From Paraburkholderia sp. BL25I1N1 (GTDB taxonomy: Bacteria > Pseudomonadota > Gammaproteobacteria > Burkholderiales > Burkholderiaceae): 64,000 bases of DNA. The translations under genes were made by a program, and so were the position numbers. Of this stretch, positions 8,473 through 17,232 are shown one piece after another. The stretch spans positions 1-64,000 of the forward strand of contig NZ_PVZB01000035.1 in assembly GCF_003002025.1 (NCBI RefSeq). The letters are read 5' to 3'. The first letter of the stretch is position 1; each line of letters begins with the position of its first letter. Below the pieces are notes generated by a model. That model worked only from the letters and a program-made list of their open reading frames with translations. It made no database searches and was not told where the DNA came from.

Positions 8473-10080
8473 TTATTTGCGGAACATCGCCAGCATGCGT
8501 CGTGTCACCGCGAAGCCGCCGAACATGTTGACGGCCGTGAGCGTGAGTGCGCCCACCGCGAGGCCGAGGATCAGCCCGGACGGACGGACGCCGGCGTTGG
8601 CCAACTCGCCCAGCGGCGGCGCGACCTGCACGAGCGCGCCGATCGCGATGATCGACGAGATCGCGTTGGTCACGCTCATCAGCGGCGTGTGCAGCGACGG
8701 CGTGACGTTCCAGATCACCATGTAGCCGACGAAGCACGCGAGCACGAACACCGTGAAATGCGACAGGAAGCTGGCCGGTGCGAACTGGCCGACGCACAGG
8801 AACGCCAGCGCGCCGATCGCGAATACGATCGCGAGCGACTTGGCCGACATCGGCTCGCCGCTGTGACCGTGGCCTTTCGATTTCGCCGGTGCGGCGGCTG
8901 CGGCTGCGGGTGCCGCTGCCGCGGGCTTGGGCGCGACGACCGCCTGCTTGATCGGCGGCGGCGGCCACGTGACGTTGCCTTCCTTGATGACGGTGAGGCC
9001 GCGGATCGCATCATCGTCGAAGTCGACGTTGATCGTGCCGTCCTTGCCCTTGCACAGCTCCTCGACCACACGCAGCAGGTTGGTCCCATACAGCGTGGAA
9101 GATTGCCGCGACAGGCGCGATGCGAGATCGGTATAGCCGACGATCGTCACGCCGTGGCGCACGACGGCTTCGCCGGGCACCGTGAGTTCGCAGTTGCCGC
9201 CCTGTTCGGCGGCCATGTCCACGATCACGCTGCCGGGCTTCATCGACTCCACCATCTCGGCGGTGATGAGCTTCGGCGCCGGCTTGCCGGGGATCAGCGC
9301 GGTGGTGATGATGATGTCGGCATCCTTCGCCTGCTGCGCGTACATCGCGCGCTGCGCCTGCTGGAAGCCTTCGCTCATCACCTTCGCGTAACCGCCGCCG
9401 CCCGAGCCTTCTTCTTCGTAGTCGACCTTGACGAACTCGCCGCCGAGCGACCTGACCTGGTCGGCCACTTCCGCCCGCGTGTCGTTCGCGCGCACGATCG
9501 CGCCGAGGCTGGCCGCCGTACCGATCGCGGCCAGACCGGCCACACCGGCGCCGGCGATGAACACCTTGGCCGGCGGGACCTTGCCGGCCGCGGTAACCTG
9601 CCCGTTCAGGAAGCGGCCGAACGCATGCGCGGCCTCGATCACTGCACGGTAGCCGCTGATGCCGGCCATTGACGTGAGCGCGTCCATCTTCTGTGCGCGC
9701 GACAGCGTGCGCGGCAGCGAATCGATCGCGAGCACGGTGGCACGCTTCGCGGCCAGCTGCTGCATCAGTTCGGGATTCTGCGCGGGCCACACGAAGCCGA
9801 TCAGCGTGCCGCCTTCGCGCATCAGCGCGACTTCTTCCGTGCTCGGCGGGCGGACCTTGAAAACGATATCGCTGCCCGACCACAGCTCGGCCGCCGTAGC
9901 GGCGATGCTCGCACCGGCCGCACGATACGCGTCGTCGTCAAAATTCGCGCCGGCACCGGCGCCGCTTTGGACGGCGACCGAAAAGCCCAGCTTGATCAGC
10001 TTCTCGACCACTTCGGGCACGGTCGCAACGCGCCGTTCGCCGGCGGCAGCTTCTAGAGGAATTCCAATCAATAGTGTCAT
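8473..10080 (-). CDS. pntA: NAD(P) transhydrogenase subunit alpha (fused form)
   Basis: A 535-residue protein of the single-chain PntA type. The N-terminal part (about 1-375) is the alanine-dehydrogenase-like NAD(H)-binding domain I, with VFIAGAGVAGLAAIGTAASLGA and the RQSSTLYGTNL region; a Pro/Ala-rich linker (about 380-415) follows; four membrane helices fill the C-terminus (from about 420). Starts ATG at 10080 (MTLLIGIPLEAAAGERR). It pairs with pntB downstream. In many bacteria domain I and the membrane part are separate genes; here they are fused. Confidence 0.95.
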   Translation of the reverse strand: MTLLIGIPLEAAAGERRVATVPEVVEKLIKLGFSVAVQSGAGAGANFDDDAYRAAGASIAATAAELWSGSDIVFKVRPPSTEEVALMREGGTLIGFVWPAQNPELMQQLAAKRATVLAIDSLPRTLSRAQKMDALTSMAGISGYRAVIEAAHAFGRFLNGQVTAAGKVPPAKVFIAGAGVAGLAAIGTAASLGAIVRANDTRAEVADQVRSLGGEFVKVDYEEEGSGGGGYAKVMSEGFQQAQRAMYAQQAKDADIIITTALIPGKPAPKLITAEMVESMKPGSVIVDMAAEQGGNCELTVPGEAVVRHGVTIVGYTDLASRLSRQSSTLYGTNLLRVVEELCKGKDGTINVDFDDDAIRGLTVIKEGNVTWPPPPIKQAVVAPKPAAAAPAAAAAAPAKSKGHGHSGEPMSAKSLAIVFAIGALAFLCVGQFAPASFLSHFTVFVLACFVGYMVIWNVTPSLHTPLMSVTNAISSIIAIGALVQVAPPLGELANAGVRPSGLILGLAVGALTLTAVNMFGGFAVTRRMLAMFRK

Positions 10081-10169
10081 CGGACAATTCTATTTTTCAC
10101 ATGGCGTCGTTCATCGCAGGGATTGCAGGCCCGACAGTAGTGACGAAGTCGGGCCAGCCGAGCGATCTG

Positions 10170-10466
10170 TCAATCGTCCGCGCAGAAAATCGTCGGAGTG
10201 ATAGTGGTGAAGTTTTTCACGTCACCCATTACCTCGGCGGTTTTGGCGGAAGAAAGGACCCTATTGATCGCGGCCTGATCGTTGAAACGCAGTATCGCAA
10301 CGCATGCGAAGGGTTGTGCTTTCGTTGATGGAAACAGGACTTCGGCCGATTGCAGACCGAACTCGCTCCACGCCGAGCCGACAAGGGGAGCATGCTTCGA
10401 AAGGTAATACTCACGGTCAAAGGTCGCACCTTCCGTGCTTGGGTAGTTCACGATCAGGGTAGTCAT
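10170..10466 (-). CDS. EthD family protein
   Basis: A 98-residue protein with the EthD/dimeric alpha-beta barrel pattern: MTTLIVNYPSTEGATFDREYYLSKHAPLV at the start (the FDxxYY..xH signature) and a C-terminal beta strand region. EthD proteins are small dimeric barrels found in degradation clusters, usually of unproven function. ATG 10466 is chosen because AGGA lies six bases upstream; a TTG two codons earlier is possible. It lies between the membrane protein and pntA in the long run, supporting a role in the same pathway. Confidence 0.8.
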   Translation of the reverse strand: MTTLIVNYPSTEGATFDREYYLSKHAPLVGSAWSEFGLQSAEVLFPSTKAQPFACVAILRFNDQAAINRVLSSAKTAEVMGDVKNFTTITPTIFCADD

Positions 10467-10648
10467 ATTCAATCCTGTGTTGAGATACGTTTGAGAGTTG
10501 CCTTAGGTGGTCGCTCTAACACCTTGCAAGCGTGCCGGCTGCTTTCGTGCGCGGCCCAGCAACTGCCCACCGAACAACAACATCCACAGAGGCAGAACCA
10601 GCACGATGACCACCTCGCTGGCGTTCGAGAGCGCGTTGAGAAGACAAG

Positions 10649-11326
10649 TCAGCTGCGGTACGGTGTGGGCGATTTCAGCACGGCCCCGCCGCTTTTCGTT
10701 CCCTCGATAGCACAATAGCCGTGATAGATCGCCGCCATGAGGTAGGCCCACGAGCACAAAGCAAGGGTGTAGAAATTGAAAAACACGTTCGTTTCGTCGC
10801 CCGGGATCTTGTAAAAATCATAAATGACCGCAATGCCGAGTGAAGTCACCAGGCCTAACGCCAAGGCCAGCGCACGGAGCGTCTCACCTATTTCCAGGAG
10901 CCTTTTAATGAAGTACGCGAGATAGATCGACAGCAGGATCCACATCGTCAGATAGAAGTAGGGCAAAACCGGAGCGATGAAGTCCGATCCCACGAGGACG
11001 AATGTGAGTGCAGCCGGGACGACAAATGCCGCGACGTCCTGGCGAACTGTCGGCTTGTACCCGTGCGTAATCGCCATCAGACCCGCAACGGCGATGATAG
11101 GCATGCCGAATCCACGGGAGAACGCGTCAAAGAAATGCGCTACCTCATAGGAAACGGCGTTCCCGGTGGCAAAGTATCCGATAGCGTTCGTCGCGGAGAT
11201 ACCCACAATCCACATCTCCAGCCCGAGAAGAAAGTTGCGTCTTTTGACGAACTTCCAGCCGTGGAAAAATGAACTCCACGCCAGCAACGCACTAGAGAGA
11301 ACGAGAACGACAGATCTGAGGTCCAT
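10649..11326 (-). CDS. Polytopic membrane protein of unknown function
   Basis: A 225-residue protein with about seven hydrophobic segments (for example VVLVLSSALLAWSSFF, MWIVGISATNAIGYF, AAFVVPAALTFVLVG, FYLTMWILLSIYLAYFI). No conserved family motif recognised. GGAG six bases before the ATG at 11326 decides the start; a TTG at 11338 overlaps that site. It sits between the diheme cytochrome c gene and the EthD gene, so it may anchor or accept electrons for the exported amine oxidase system, or move substrate; both are guesses from position. Confidence 0.75.
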   Translation of the reverse strand: MDLRSVVLVLSSALLAWSSFFHGWKFVKRRNFLLGLEMWIVGISATNAIGYFATGNAVSYEVAHFFDAFSRGFGMPIIAVAGLMAITHGYKPTVRQDVAAFVVPAALTFVLVGSDFIAPVLPYFYLTMWILLSIYLAYFIKRLLEIGETLRALALALGLVTSLGIAVIYDFYKIPGDETNVFFNFYTLALCSWAYLMAAIYHGYCAIEGTKSGGAVLKSPTPYRS

Positions 11327-11359
11327 GACTAACTCCAAACTCCGGTTGTATCTGACAGG

Positions 11360-12016
11360 TTAATTTTTCTTCGGGTCAAGGCTTGCCAGATAGATGGCAA
11401 TGGCCTTGCGGTCTTCTGGCGAAAAACCAGTCGCTAGATTTTTCATGACGCCTGTGGGTTCACTGCGGATGCCGGAAGCGAACTCGTCGAACTGCGCAAG
11501 CAGATAGTCGTATCCCTGACCGGCCAACCGCGGAAACTGGTCGTGGCCCATCAGTTGGGCACCATGACATGCGACACAGTTGCCCGCGGCCACCAGGCGC
11601 TGTCCCTTCTCGCGCAGCCGTGCATCCGGTTGGAAGTAGTGATTCGCGACCGGAGTCACACTTGCGAAATACGCAGCCAGCGATTTGATCTGCGGATCGC
11701 TCATCGTCTTAGCGAGAGGTCCCATGTTCGGATTGCGCCGCGCCTCACTCGCGAAATTGTGGAGCTGTGTTTCCAGGTAAGGCGCGGGCTGCCCCGCCAG
11801 GCTCGGATATCCCTGATGGAGCGAGTTTCCTTTGACTCCGTGGCAGACGGTGCAGGTGTCCACCACGTGCGGCCACGGCCCGCCATCGGCAACGTAAGCG
11901 GCCGCCGACGTCGTGACATAGCTCTGAAGTCGATAAAGGCCCAGCAGATCGGAACCAAAAATGGCGAGCAGCAGGACGGCAACCAGAGGAATGCCAACTA
12001 ATAGAATTTTTTTCAT
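11360..12016 (-). CDS. Diheme cytochrome c, partner of the adjacent amine oxidase
   Basis: A 218-residue protein with an N-terminal signal anchor (MKKILLVGIPLVAVLLLAIFG) and two heme-attachment motifs, CTVCH (about 55-59) and CVACH (about 147-151). Each is followed by a cytochrome c4/c553-type layout with candidate axial methionines in NPNMGPLAKTMSD and in the C-terminal repeat (EPTGVMKNLATGFS). It is 10 bases downstream of a Tat-exported flavin amine oxidase. In the known NicA2/CycN pair a related amine oxidase uses a cytochrome c instead of oxygen, so this protein is probably the electron acceptor. A paralogous pair lies at 24853-27048. Confidence 0.9.
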   Translation of the reverse strand: MKKILLVGIPLVAVLLLAIFGSDLLGLYRLQSYVTTSAAAYVADGGPWPHVVDTCTVCHGVKGNSLHQGYPSLAGQPAPYLETQLHNFASEARRNPNMGPLAKTMSDPQIKSLAAYFASVTPVANHYFQPDARLREKGQRLVAAGNCVACHGAQLMGHDQFPRLAGQGYDYLLAQFDEFASGIRSEPTGVMKNLATGFSPEDRKAIAIYLASLDPKKN

Positions 12017-12026
12017 TGATACCGTC

Positions 12027-13511
12027 CTACGCTCGACGCAGGGAATTCAGCGCCTGAAGTGCGTCATGATGGCCGGAACGCACTGCGCCATCCATGTAAC
12101 CGGCCCAGATATCTGCCGTCTCCGTTCCCGACCAGATCAGCTTGCCGCACGACGGGCGCAGCGCCTCGCCGTGCGCGCTCCAGAAGCCCGGCGGAATTGC
12201 GGAAACGCAGGTAATCGTCCAGGGATCGGCCTTGCTCCAGTCCTGATCGTGATAGGCGATGGGAGAAAGCGCTTCGTCGCCCCATGCCTGCGAGTAGAAC
12301 TGCTTATGCATGGCCATTGCAGCGTCCCGCTCGGACGGGACCATCGCATTCCCGACGAACGCGTTGATGACCCCGATCTCCCCACCGGGCGGGGAGTTGT
12401 CGAAGGCCCAAAGAATGGGGCCATTGACCTGGAAGATGCTGCCGTTCATGCCCTTGTCGCGCCAGAACGGGCGGCGGTAAACCATGGCCGTCTTCCGCGC
12501 GGGGGAATGCGCGGGCCAGGCGCCCTGCAGGGCCGCACGCTTTTCGGGCAAGGGCGGATCGAACTGCATCTGATGACACAAGGCCGGATGGATGGCCATG
12601 ATGACGGTACGCGCCCGTACTTCTCCATGGTCCGTATGCAGGGTGACGACGTCGCTGTCCCATCCGGAAATCTGGCGAACCGGTGAAGACAAGCGGACCT
12701 TGTCGCCGAGTTGCTGGGCCATCTTGATACTGAGGATTTGCGAGCCGCCGACGAAGCGGGTTTCCTGGGCGCTGTGCTTGATGGCGTCGAGTTGAGAATA
12801 ATCGCAATCCGCCGAATTGATCATCGAAAGGAAATGCAGCAACCCCATCTTTGCCGGCGCCGCGCCACCCGAGAGAATGATGCTGGCATTCCAGCTCACC
12901 TGGTCTTCCGGCTTGATATCCTGCTTCGCCAGCCAATCCCCGACCGAAAGCCTGTCCAGTTCGCCGACCTTCGAAGACTTCCACGGCGCGCCACCGGGGA
13001 CGTCGCGCGAGAGCTTGCTGAGCTTGGCCGCGACCGCCTCGTCGGTACCGAAGGTGCCCTTCAGATCGACTGTCACGCGCCCTTCACCGCCCAGAACGAC
13101 TGTCTTCCCGTCGTAATAGGTTGGAAAAGTTCCGACGCCCAGTTCGCGCGCGAGATCGGCGACGGCAGTCTGGCCCGGACCGATCCATTGTCCGCCGACT
13201 TCCGAAACGTACCCACCGGGAATGTTGTAGTTGAGCGTTCGCCCTCCCACGCGGTCCCGGGCTTCGAGCACCAGAAAGGACTCGCAGCCCGCCTTACGCA
13301 GGTCTCGCGCGGCAGTCAGGCCGGCCAGTCCAGCACCGATAATGGCGACATCGAGAATGCCGTCAGTGCTTCGCGCGCCCGTAGTGACGGCGGCATACGA
13401 CTGTTGGGCGCTCACGGCGAGCGTGCCCGCGGCAGCCGAGGCCCCGGCATATTTGAGCCATTGCCTGCGCTGCAGGTTTGCCGTACTGGTTGGAAAAGAT
13501 TTTTTTGCCAT
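12027..13511 (-). CDS. Tat-exported flavin amine oxidase/dehydrogenase (copy 1)
   Basis: A 494-residue flavoprotein. The N-terminus has a twin-arginine signal (LQRRQWLKYAGASAAAGTL, about residues 13-31). Then come the Rossmann motif VAIIGAGLAGLTAARDL and the GG doublet LEARDRVGGRTLNY typical of the monoamine oxidase/NicA2 superfamily. The C-terminal FAD-binding segment WSGTETADIWAGYMDGAVRSG is intact. It should oxidise an amine in the periplasm to an imine, passing electrons to the cytochrome c encoded next. Some members of this superfamily desaturate carbon chains instead, so amine as substrate is likely but not certain. Start ATG at 13511. Confidence 0.9.
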   Translation of the reverse strand: MAKKSFPTSTANLQRRQWLKYAGASAAAGTLAVSAQQSYAAVTTGARSTDGILDVAIIGAGLAGLTAARDLRKAGCESFLVLEARDRVGGRTLNYNIPGGYVSEVGGQWIGPGQTAVADLARELGVGTFPTYYDGKTVVLGGEGRVTVDLKGTFGTDEAVAAKLSKLSRDVPGGAPWKSSKVGELDRLSVGDWLAKQDIKPEDQVSWNASIILSGGAAPAKMGLLHFLSMINSADCDYSQLDAIKHSAQETRFVGGSQILSIKMAQQLGDKVRLSSPVRQISGWDSDVVTLHTDHGEVRARTVIMAIHPALCHQMQFDPPLPEKRAALQGAWPAHSPARKTAMVYRRPFWRDKGMNGSIFQVNGPILWAFDNSPPGGEIGVINAFVGNAMVPSERDAAMAMHKQFYSQAWGDEALSPIAYHDQDWSKADPWTITCVSAIPPGFWSAHGEALRPSCGKLIWSGTETADIWAGYMDGAVRSGHHDALQALNSLRRA

Positions 13512-13574
13512 ACAGCCTCTATCTACATGATGACGGTGCCCGCCCTGTGCGGGTCACCGCTTCGGCTTGCCCGC

Positions 13575-14507
13575 TCAAATTGACGACGTCAGCTCCGGCA
13601 CGAGCGTGAACAGATCGCCGACGAGGCCATAGTCGGCCACGCTGAAGATCGGCGCTTCGGGATCCTTGTTGATCGCGACGATCACCTTCGAATCCTTCAT
13701 GCCGGCCAGATGCTGGATCGCACCCGAGATGCCGACCGCGATGTACAGCTGCGGTGCGACGATCTTGCCGGTCTGGCCGACCTGGTAGTCGTTCGGCACG
13801 TAGCCGGCGTCGACTGCCGCGCGCGACGCGCCGAGTGCGGCCGACAGCTTGTCCGCCAGCGGCTCCAGCACCTTCGTGTAGTTCTCGCCGCTGCCCAGAC
13901 CGCGGCCGCCCGACACGATGATGTTGGCCGACGTCAATTCCGGACGGTCCAGCTTCGTCACTTCACGGCCCACGAACTGCGACTTGCCTACATCTGCCGC
14001 AGCTTCGATCTTGTCGACCGACGCGCTGCCGCCTTCCGCTGCAACCGGATCGAAACTCGTTGCACGCACCGTGATGACCTTGATCGGATCACTCGACTGC
14101 ACCGTCGCGATCGCGTTGCCGGCGTAGATCGGGCGCTCGAACGTGTCGGCCGAATCGACCGCCGTGATGTCCGAGACCTGCGCGACGTCCAGCTTCGCGG
14201 CGATACGCGGCGCGATGTTCTTGCCATACGCGGTGGCCGGCGCGAGGATGTGCGAATAATCCTTCGCGATGTTCAGCGCGGTCACCTCGACGTTTTCCGC
14301 CAGGCCCGCGGCCAGTTGCGGCGCATCGGCCAGCAGCACCTTCGACACGCCTGCGATCTTCGCTGCCGCGTCGGCCGCCGCTTGCGCGTTGTGGCCCGCG
14401 ACCAGCACGTGGATGTCACCGCCAATCTTCGCTGCCGCCGCCACCGTGTTCAGCGTCGCGGCCTTGATCGACGCGTTGTCGTGTTCTGCAATCACCAGAA
14501 TCGTCAT
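13575..14507 (-). CDS. etfA: Electron transfer flavoprotein subunit alpha
   Basis: A 310-residue protein with the EtfA C-terminal FAD domain: SGGRGLGSGENYTKVLEPLA, then GASRAAVDAGYVPNDYQVGQTGK, then LYIAVGISGAIQHLAGMKDS and VAINKDPEAPIFSVADYGLVGD. It forms the ETF heterodimer with EtfB, encoded immediately upstream (16-bp gap). ETF takes electrons from acyl-CoA dehydrogenases and passes them to ETF-QO at the left edge of the window. Start MTILVIAEHDN at 14507. Confidence 0.97.
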   Translation of the reverse strand: MTILVIAEHDNASIKAATLNTVAAAAKIGGDIHVLVAGHNAQAAADAAAKIAGVSKVLLADAPQLAAGLAENVEVTALNIAKDYSHILAPATAYGKNIAPRIAAKLDVAQVSDITAVDSADTFERPIYAGNAIATVQSSDPIKVITVRATSFDPVAAEGGSASVDKIEAAADVGKSQFVGREVTKLDRPELTSANIIVSGGRGLGSGENYTKVLEPLADKLSAALGASRAAVDAGYVPNDYQVGQTGKIVAPQLYIAVGISGAIQHLAGMKDSKVIVAINKDPEAPIFSVADYGLVGDLFTLVPELTSSI

Positions 14508-14523
14508 TTCTTTCCGCTCCCTC

Positions 14524-15273
14524 TTACAGCACCTTGGCTTCGGTCTTCAGCTTCTCGACCAGCGTCTTCACGTCCGGCACCTTCACGCCGGCAGCGCGCT
14601 TCGGCGGCTCGACCACCTTCAGCGTCTTCAGACGTGGCGCGACATCGACGCTGAGGTCTTCCGGCTTCACCGTTTCCAGCGGCTTCTTCTTCGCCTTCAT
14701 GATGTTCGGTAGCGTCACGTAGCGCGGCTCGTTCAGGCGCAGGTCGGTCGTGACCACGGCCGGCAGCGTCAGGGACAGCGTTTCCGCGCCGCCGTCCACT
14801 TCACGCGCAACCGTGGCCTTGCCATCGGCGATCGTCACCTTCGATGCGAACGTCGCTTGCGGGAGACCCGCCAGCGCGGCCAGCATCTGGCCCGTCTGGT
14901 TCGAATCATCGTCGATCGCCTGCTTGCCGAGGATCACCAGCTGCGGCTGTTCCTTGTCGACCAGCGCTTTCAGAATTTTCGCGACGGCCAGCGGCTCGAC
15001 GCTGTCGTTCGACTCGACGAGGATCGCGCGATCCGCGCCGATCGCCAGCGCCCCCCGCAATGTCTCTTGGCATATGCTCGCGCCACACGATACGACAATC
15101 ACCTCAGTCGCAACGCCGGACTCCCTCAGCCGCACCGCCTCCTCGACCGCGATTTCGTCGAATGGATTGATGCTCATCTTCACGTTCGCCAAATCGACTC
15201 CCGATCCGTCAGCCTTGACGCGAACTTTCACATTCGCATCAACGACACGCTTCACCGCTACCAGCACTTTCAT
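14524..15273 (-). CDS. etfB: Electron transfer flavoprotein subunit beta
   Basis: A 249-residue protein of normal EtfB length. MKVLVAVKRVVDANVKVRVK opens it, and the AMP-binding region and the recognition-loop area (LNEPRYVTLPNIMKAKKKPL) are clear. Start ATG at 15273. It lies within the long minus-strand run with acyl-CoA dehydrogenase at 15900 upstream and etfA downstream, so the pathway has its own ETF supply. Confidence 0.97.
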   Translation of the reverse strand: MKVLVAVKRVVDANVKVRVKADGSGVDLANVKMSINPFDEIAVEEAVRLRESGVATEVIVVSCGASICQETLRGALAIGADRAILVESNDSVEPLAVAKILKALVDKEQPQLVILGKQAIDDDSNQTGQMLAALAGLPQATFASKVTIADGKATVAREVDGGAETLSLTLPAVVTTDLRLNEPRYVTLPNIMKAKKKPLETVKPEDLSVDVAPRLKTLKVVEPPKRAAGVKVPDVKTLVEKLKTEAKVL

Positions 15274-15303
15274 TTCGTCTCCTGATTCAATCCTCGATGT
15301 CGC

Positions 15304-15702
15304 CTACTGGCTCGCGCCAGGAAGCACTCCATCGTCTTTCCAAGCTTGCTCGAGCCGCAGATACCGCGCGCGATTCCGTGAAATCGTGTCCGCGTTCGGC
15401 GGGTAGTCGAAGCCGCGCGATGGAAGCATCCCCGCCTCTCCTGCCTGCAGGATTTCCGCCTGCACTTGGGCCCGGGTTTTTCCCGAAACCGGACTGGCGC
15501 TTGCCGCCTGAGCCATGTTCACGTTTGCTTTCGCCGTCGCAGCGTCCGATTCGGCCGGATTCTCACTCGACAAAGCCAGCGAATGCGGAATCGATCGGTC
15601 AGGACGAGATACTCCGCCTCCACGGGCGTGGGCAACAACAGCCACGGAAATCAACAGGACCGCCATCGAACTTTGCTTCGACATACTAATCATATTCACC
15701 AT
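15304..15702 (-). CDS. DUF4148 small exported protein
   Basis: About 130 residues: a signal peptide (SMAVLLISVAVVAHARGG), a low-complexity Ala/Ser-rich middle, then the DUF4148 core KTRAQVQAEILQAGEAGMLPSRGFDYPPNADTISRNRARY. This family is abundant in Burkholderia relatives and has no known function. AAGGAGG sits only two bases before the ATG at 15702, so the GTG at 15699 or ATG at 15693 may be used instead. It is unusual to find it inside a catabolic run, 30 bases before etfB. Confidence 0.8.
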   Translation of the reverse strand: MVNMISMSKQSSMAVLLISVAVVAHARGGGVSRPDRSIPHSLALSSENPAESDAATAKANVNMAQAASASPVSGKTRAQVQAEILQAGEAGMLPSRGFDYPPNADTISRNRARYLRLEQAWKDDGVLPGASQ

Positions 15703-15899
15703 GACCTCCTTAATGGAAACGTCACGTTGTGCCATGCTCCATAACCGGGCTCGCCGGGCAAGGCGCTCCACGATTCAAATACAGCGTCGTATTGCACCGG
15801 CCTCTCAAACAAATGCGGTCCGAAACGCTCGGCCGCTGCCCGTCGCGGAATCTGGAGATGCGCCGCCCGCTCCAACCCGGGAGCGACGGCGCGTCCCGC

Positions 15900-17189
15900 T
15901 TATTCCTTCGTCCAGCCGTTCTGATAGAGCCGGCTTGCGAGCACGCCAAGGCGCATTGTGAGGTGGTAGTTTTCGCCGTCTTCGATCAACGCGGACCGGA
16001 CGTCGCGGAAGAGCTTCTCGATCGGATACTCGCGCGTGGTCCCGTTGCCGCCGAAGAGCTGGAATGCCTCGTGCGTGATCTTCATGGCTTCCTCTGTCAC
16101 GCTGACCTTGGCCTGCGCAGTCGCGTAGGGATGGGTTTGCGGCGACATCCGCGCGAACGCGAGACTGCGACGGGCAATGGCACGTGCCATCTCCAGCCGG
16201 CGCAGCATGTCGCCCAGGCGCAGTTGCGTCATTTGGTGCTCGATGAGGAAGCCGCCGCCCTGCTTGCGTTCGTGGCAATAGGCCAGCGCCATTTCAAACG
16301 CGGCGCGAGCCACGCCGGTAAAGACCTGGCACATATGCGTTCCACCGAATGACCACGTCGAGGTCAGATTGCCGAGGTATTCCTCCTTCATCGCAATGGC
16401 GAAACGCTTCGGAACCCTGACGTTGTCGAAGAATATCTCGCCCTGCGGCAGCGCGCGCTGGCCGATCTTGTCCAGCGGCTTGCCTCGCGAGATGCCTGGC
16501 AGATCGAGCGGAATGATCATGCCAATACCGTTCGTCTGGGCAGCGTTCTCACCGGTGCCGTAGAAACCATCCCCATAGTCCGCTGCCATGTAGGCGAGCG
16601 CGACCTGTGCCACCGATCCGTTCGACACCCACGACGAGTACTGCCCGTTGATGATGATCTCGTCTGCACCGACCTTGGCGTAGACGTTCCCGACCGGCTG
16701 CTTGCCATGCGCGCTGATCTCTTCGCGGTAGAGAATCGCCCCGTCAGAACCGCGATCGGGCTGCGTATTCGCCCAGCAGCCGATCTTGCCGGTACACATG
16801 TCGATCAGTTCCTGATTGCCGACCGATTGAGCCATCATCAACGGCATGCCCGCAACACCGAGCGAAACCGCCAGACCGGAATCGCCCCAGCCGAGCTCTT
16901 CGCCGATAATCGACTCGATCCGAACACCCATCTCTGGCGGGAATTGCGCAATCAATTGCGGGTCGAGCCCGAGCTTTGCGCTCTCGATCATGGCCGTCCA
17001 GTATGGCGACCCGGGGGCAATCACATCTTCCGGCTTCATGCGGTCGAGCTCCCGGCCAATCGGACGAAGCACGTCGCGCGCAAAGCGGTGGACGCTGCTC
17101 TGGATCGCACTTTCCTCTTCACTCAGCGGCGTCTCGAAACCGGTCAGCCCGGCCGCTGGCAACTCCACGTTTTTCTTCAGGCGAATCAT
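15900..17189 (-). CDS. Acyl-CoA dehydrogenase
   Basis: A 429-residue acyl-CoA dehydrogenase with the usual three-domain fold: N-terminal helices (SSVHRFARDVLRPIGRELDR), middle beta domain and C-terminal helices with AFQLFGGNGTTREYPIEKLFRDVR. The region equivalent to the catalytic loop reads ALIEDGENYHLTM, with a glutamate where the family base normally sits. It would oxidise a pathway acyl-CoA and feed the EtfAB pair downstream. Start ATG 17189; a strong GGAGG site precedes it. Confidence 0.92.
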   Translation of the reverse strand: MIRLKKNVELPAAGLTGFETPLSEEESAIQSSVHRFARDVLRPIGRELDRMKPEDVIAPGSPYWTAMIESAKLGLDPQLIAQFPPEMGVRIESIIGEELGWGDSGLAVSLGVAGMPLMMAQSVGNQELIDMCTGKIGCWANTQPDRGSDGAILYREEISAHGKQPVGNVYAKVGADEIIINGQYSSWVSNGSVAQVALAYMAADYGDGFYGTGENAAQTNGIGMIIPLDLPGISRGKPLDKIGQRALPQGEIFFDNVRVPKRFAIAMKEEYLGNLTSTWSFGGTHMCQVFTGVARAAFEMALAYCHERKQGGGFLIEHQMTQLRLGDMLRRLEMARAIARRSLAFARMSPQTHPYATAQAKVSVTEEAMKITHEAFQLFGGNGTTREYPIEKLFRDVRSALIEDGENYHLTMRLGVLASRLYQNGWTKE

Positions 17190-17232
17190 GTTGCGCTCCT
17201 CCTTTCCTTTTGCAGTTAAAAAGCGCTTGCCT

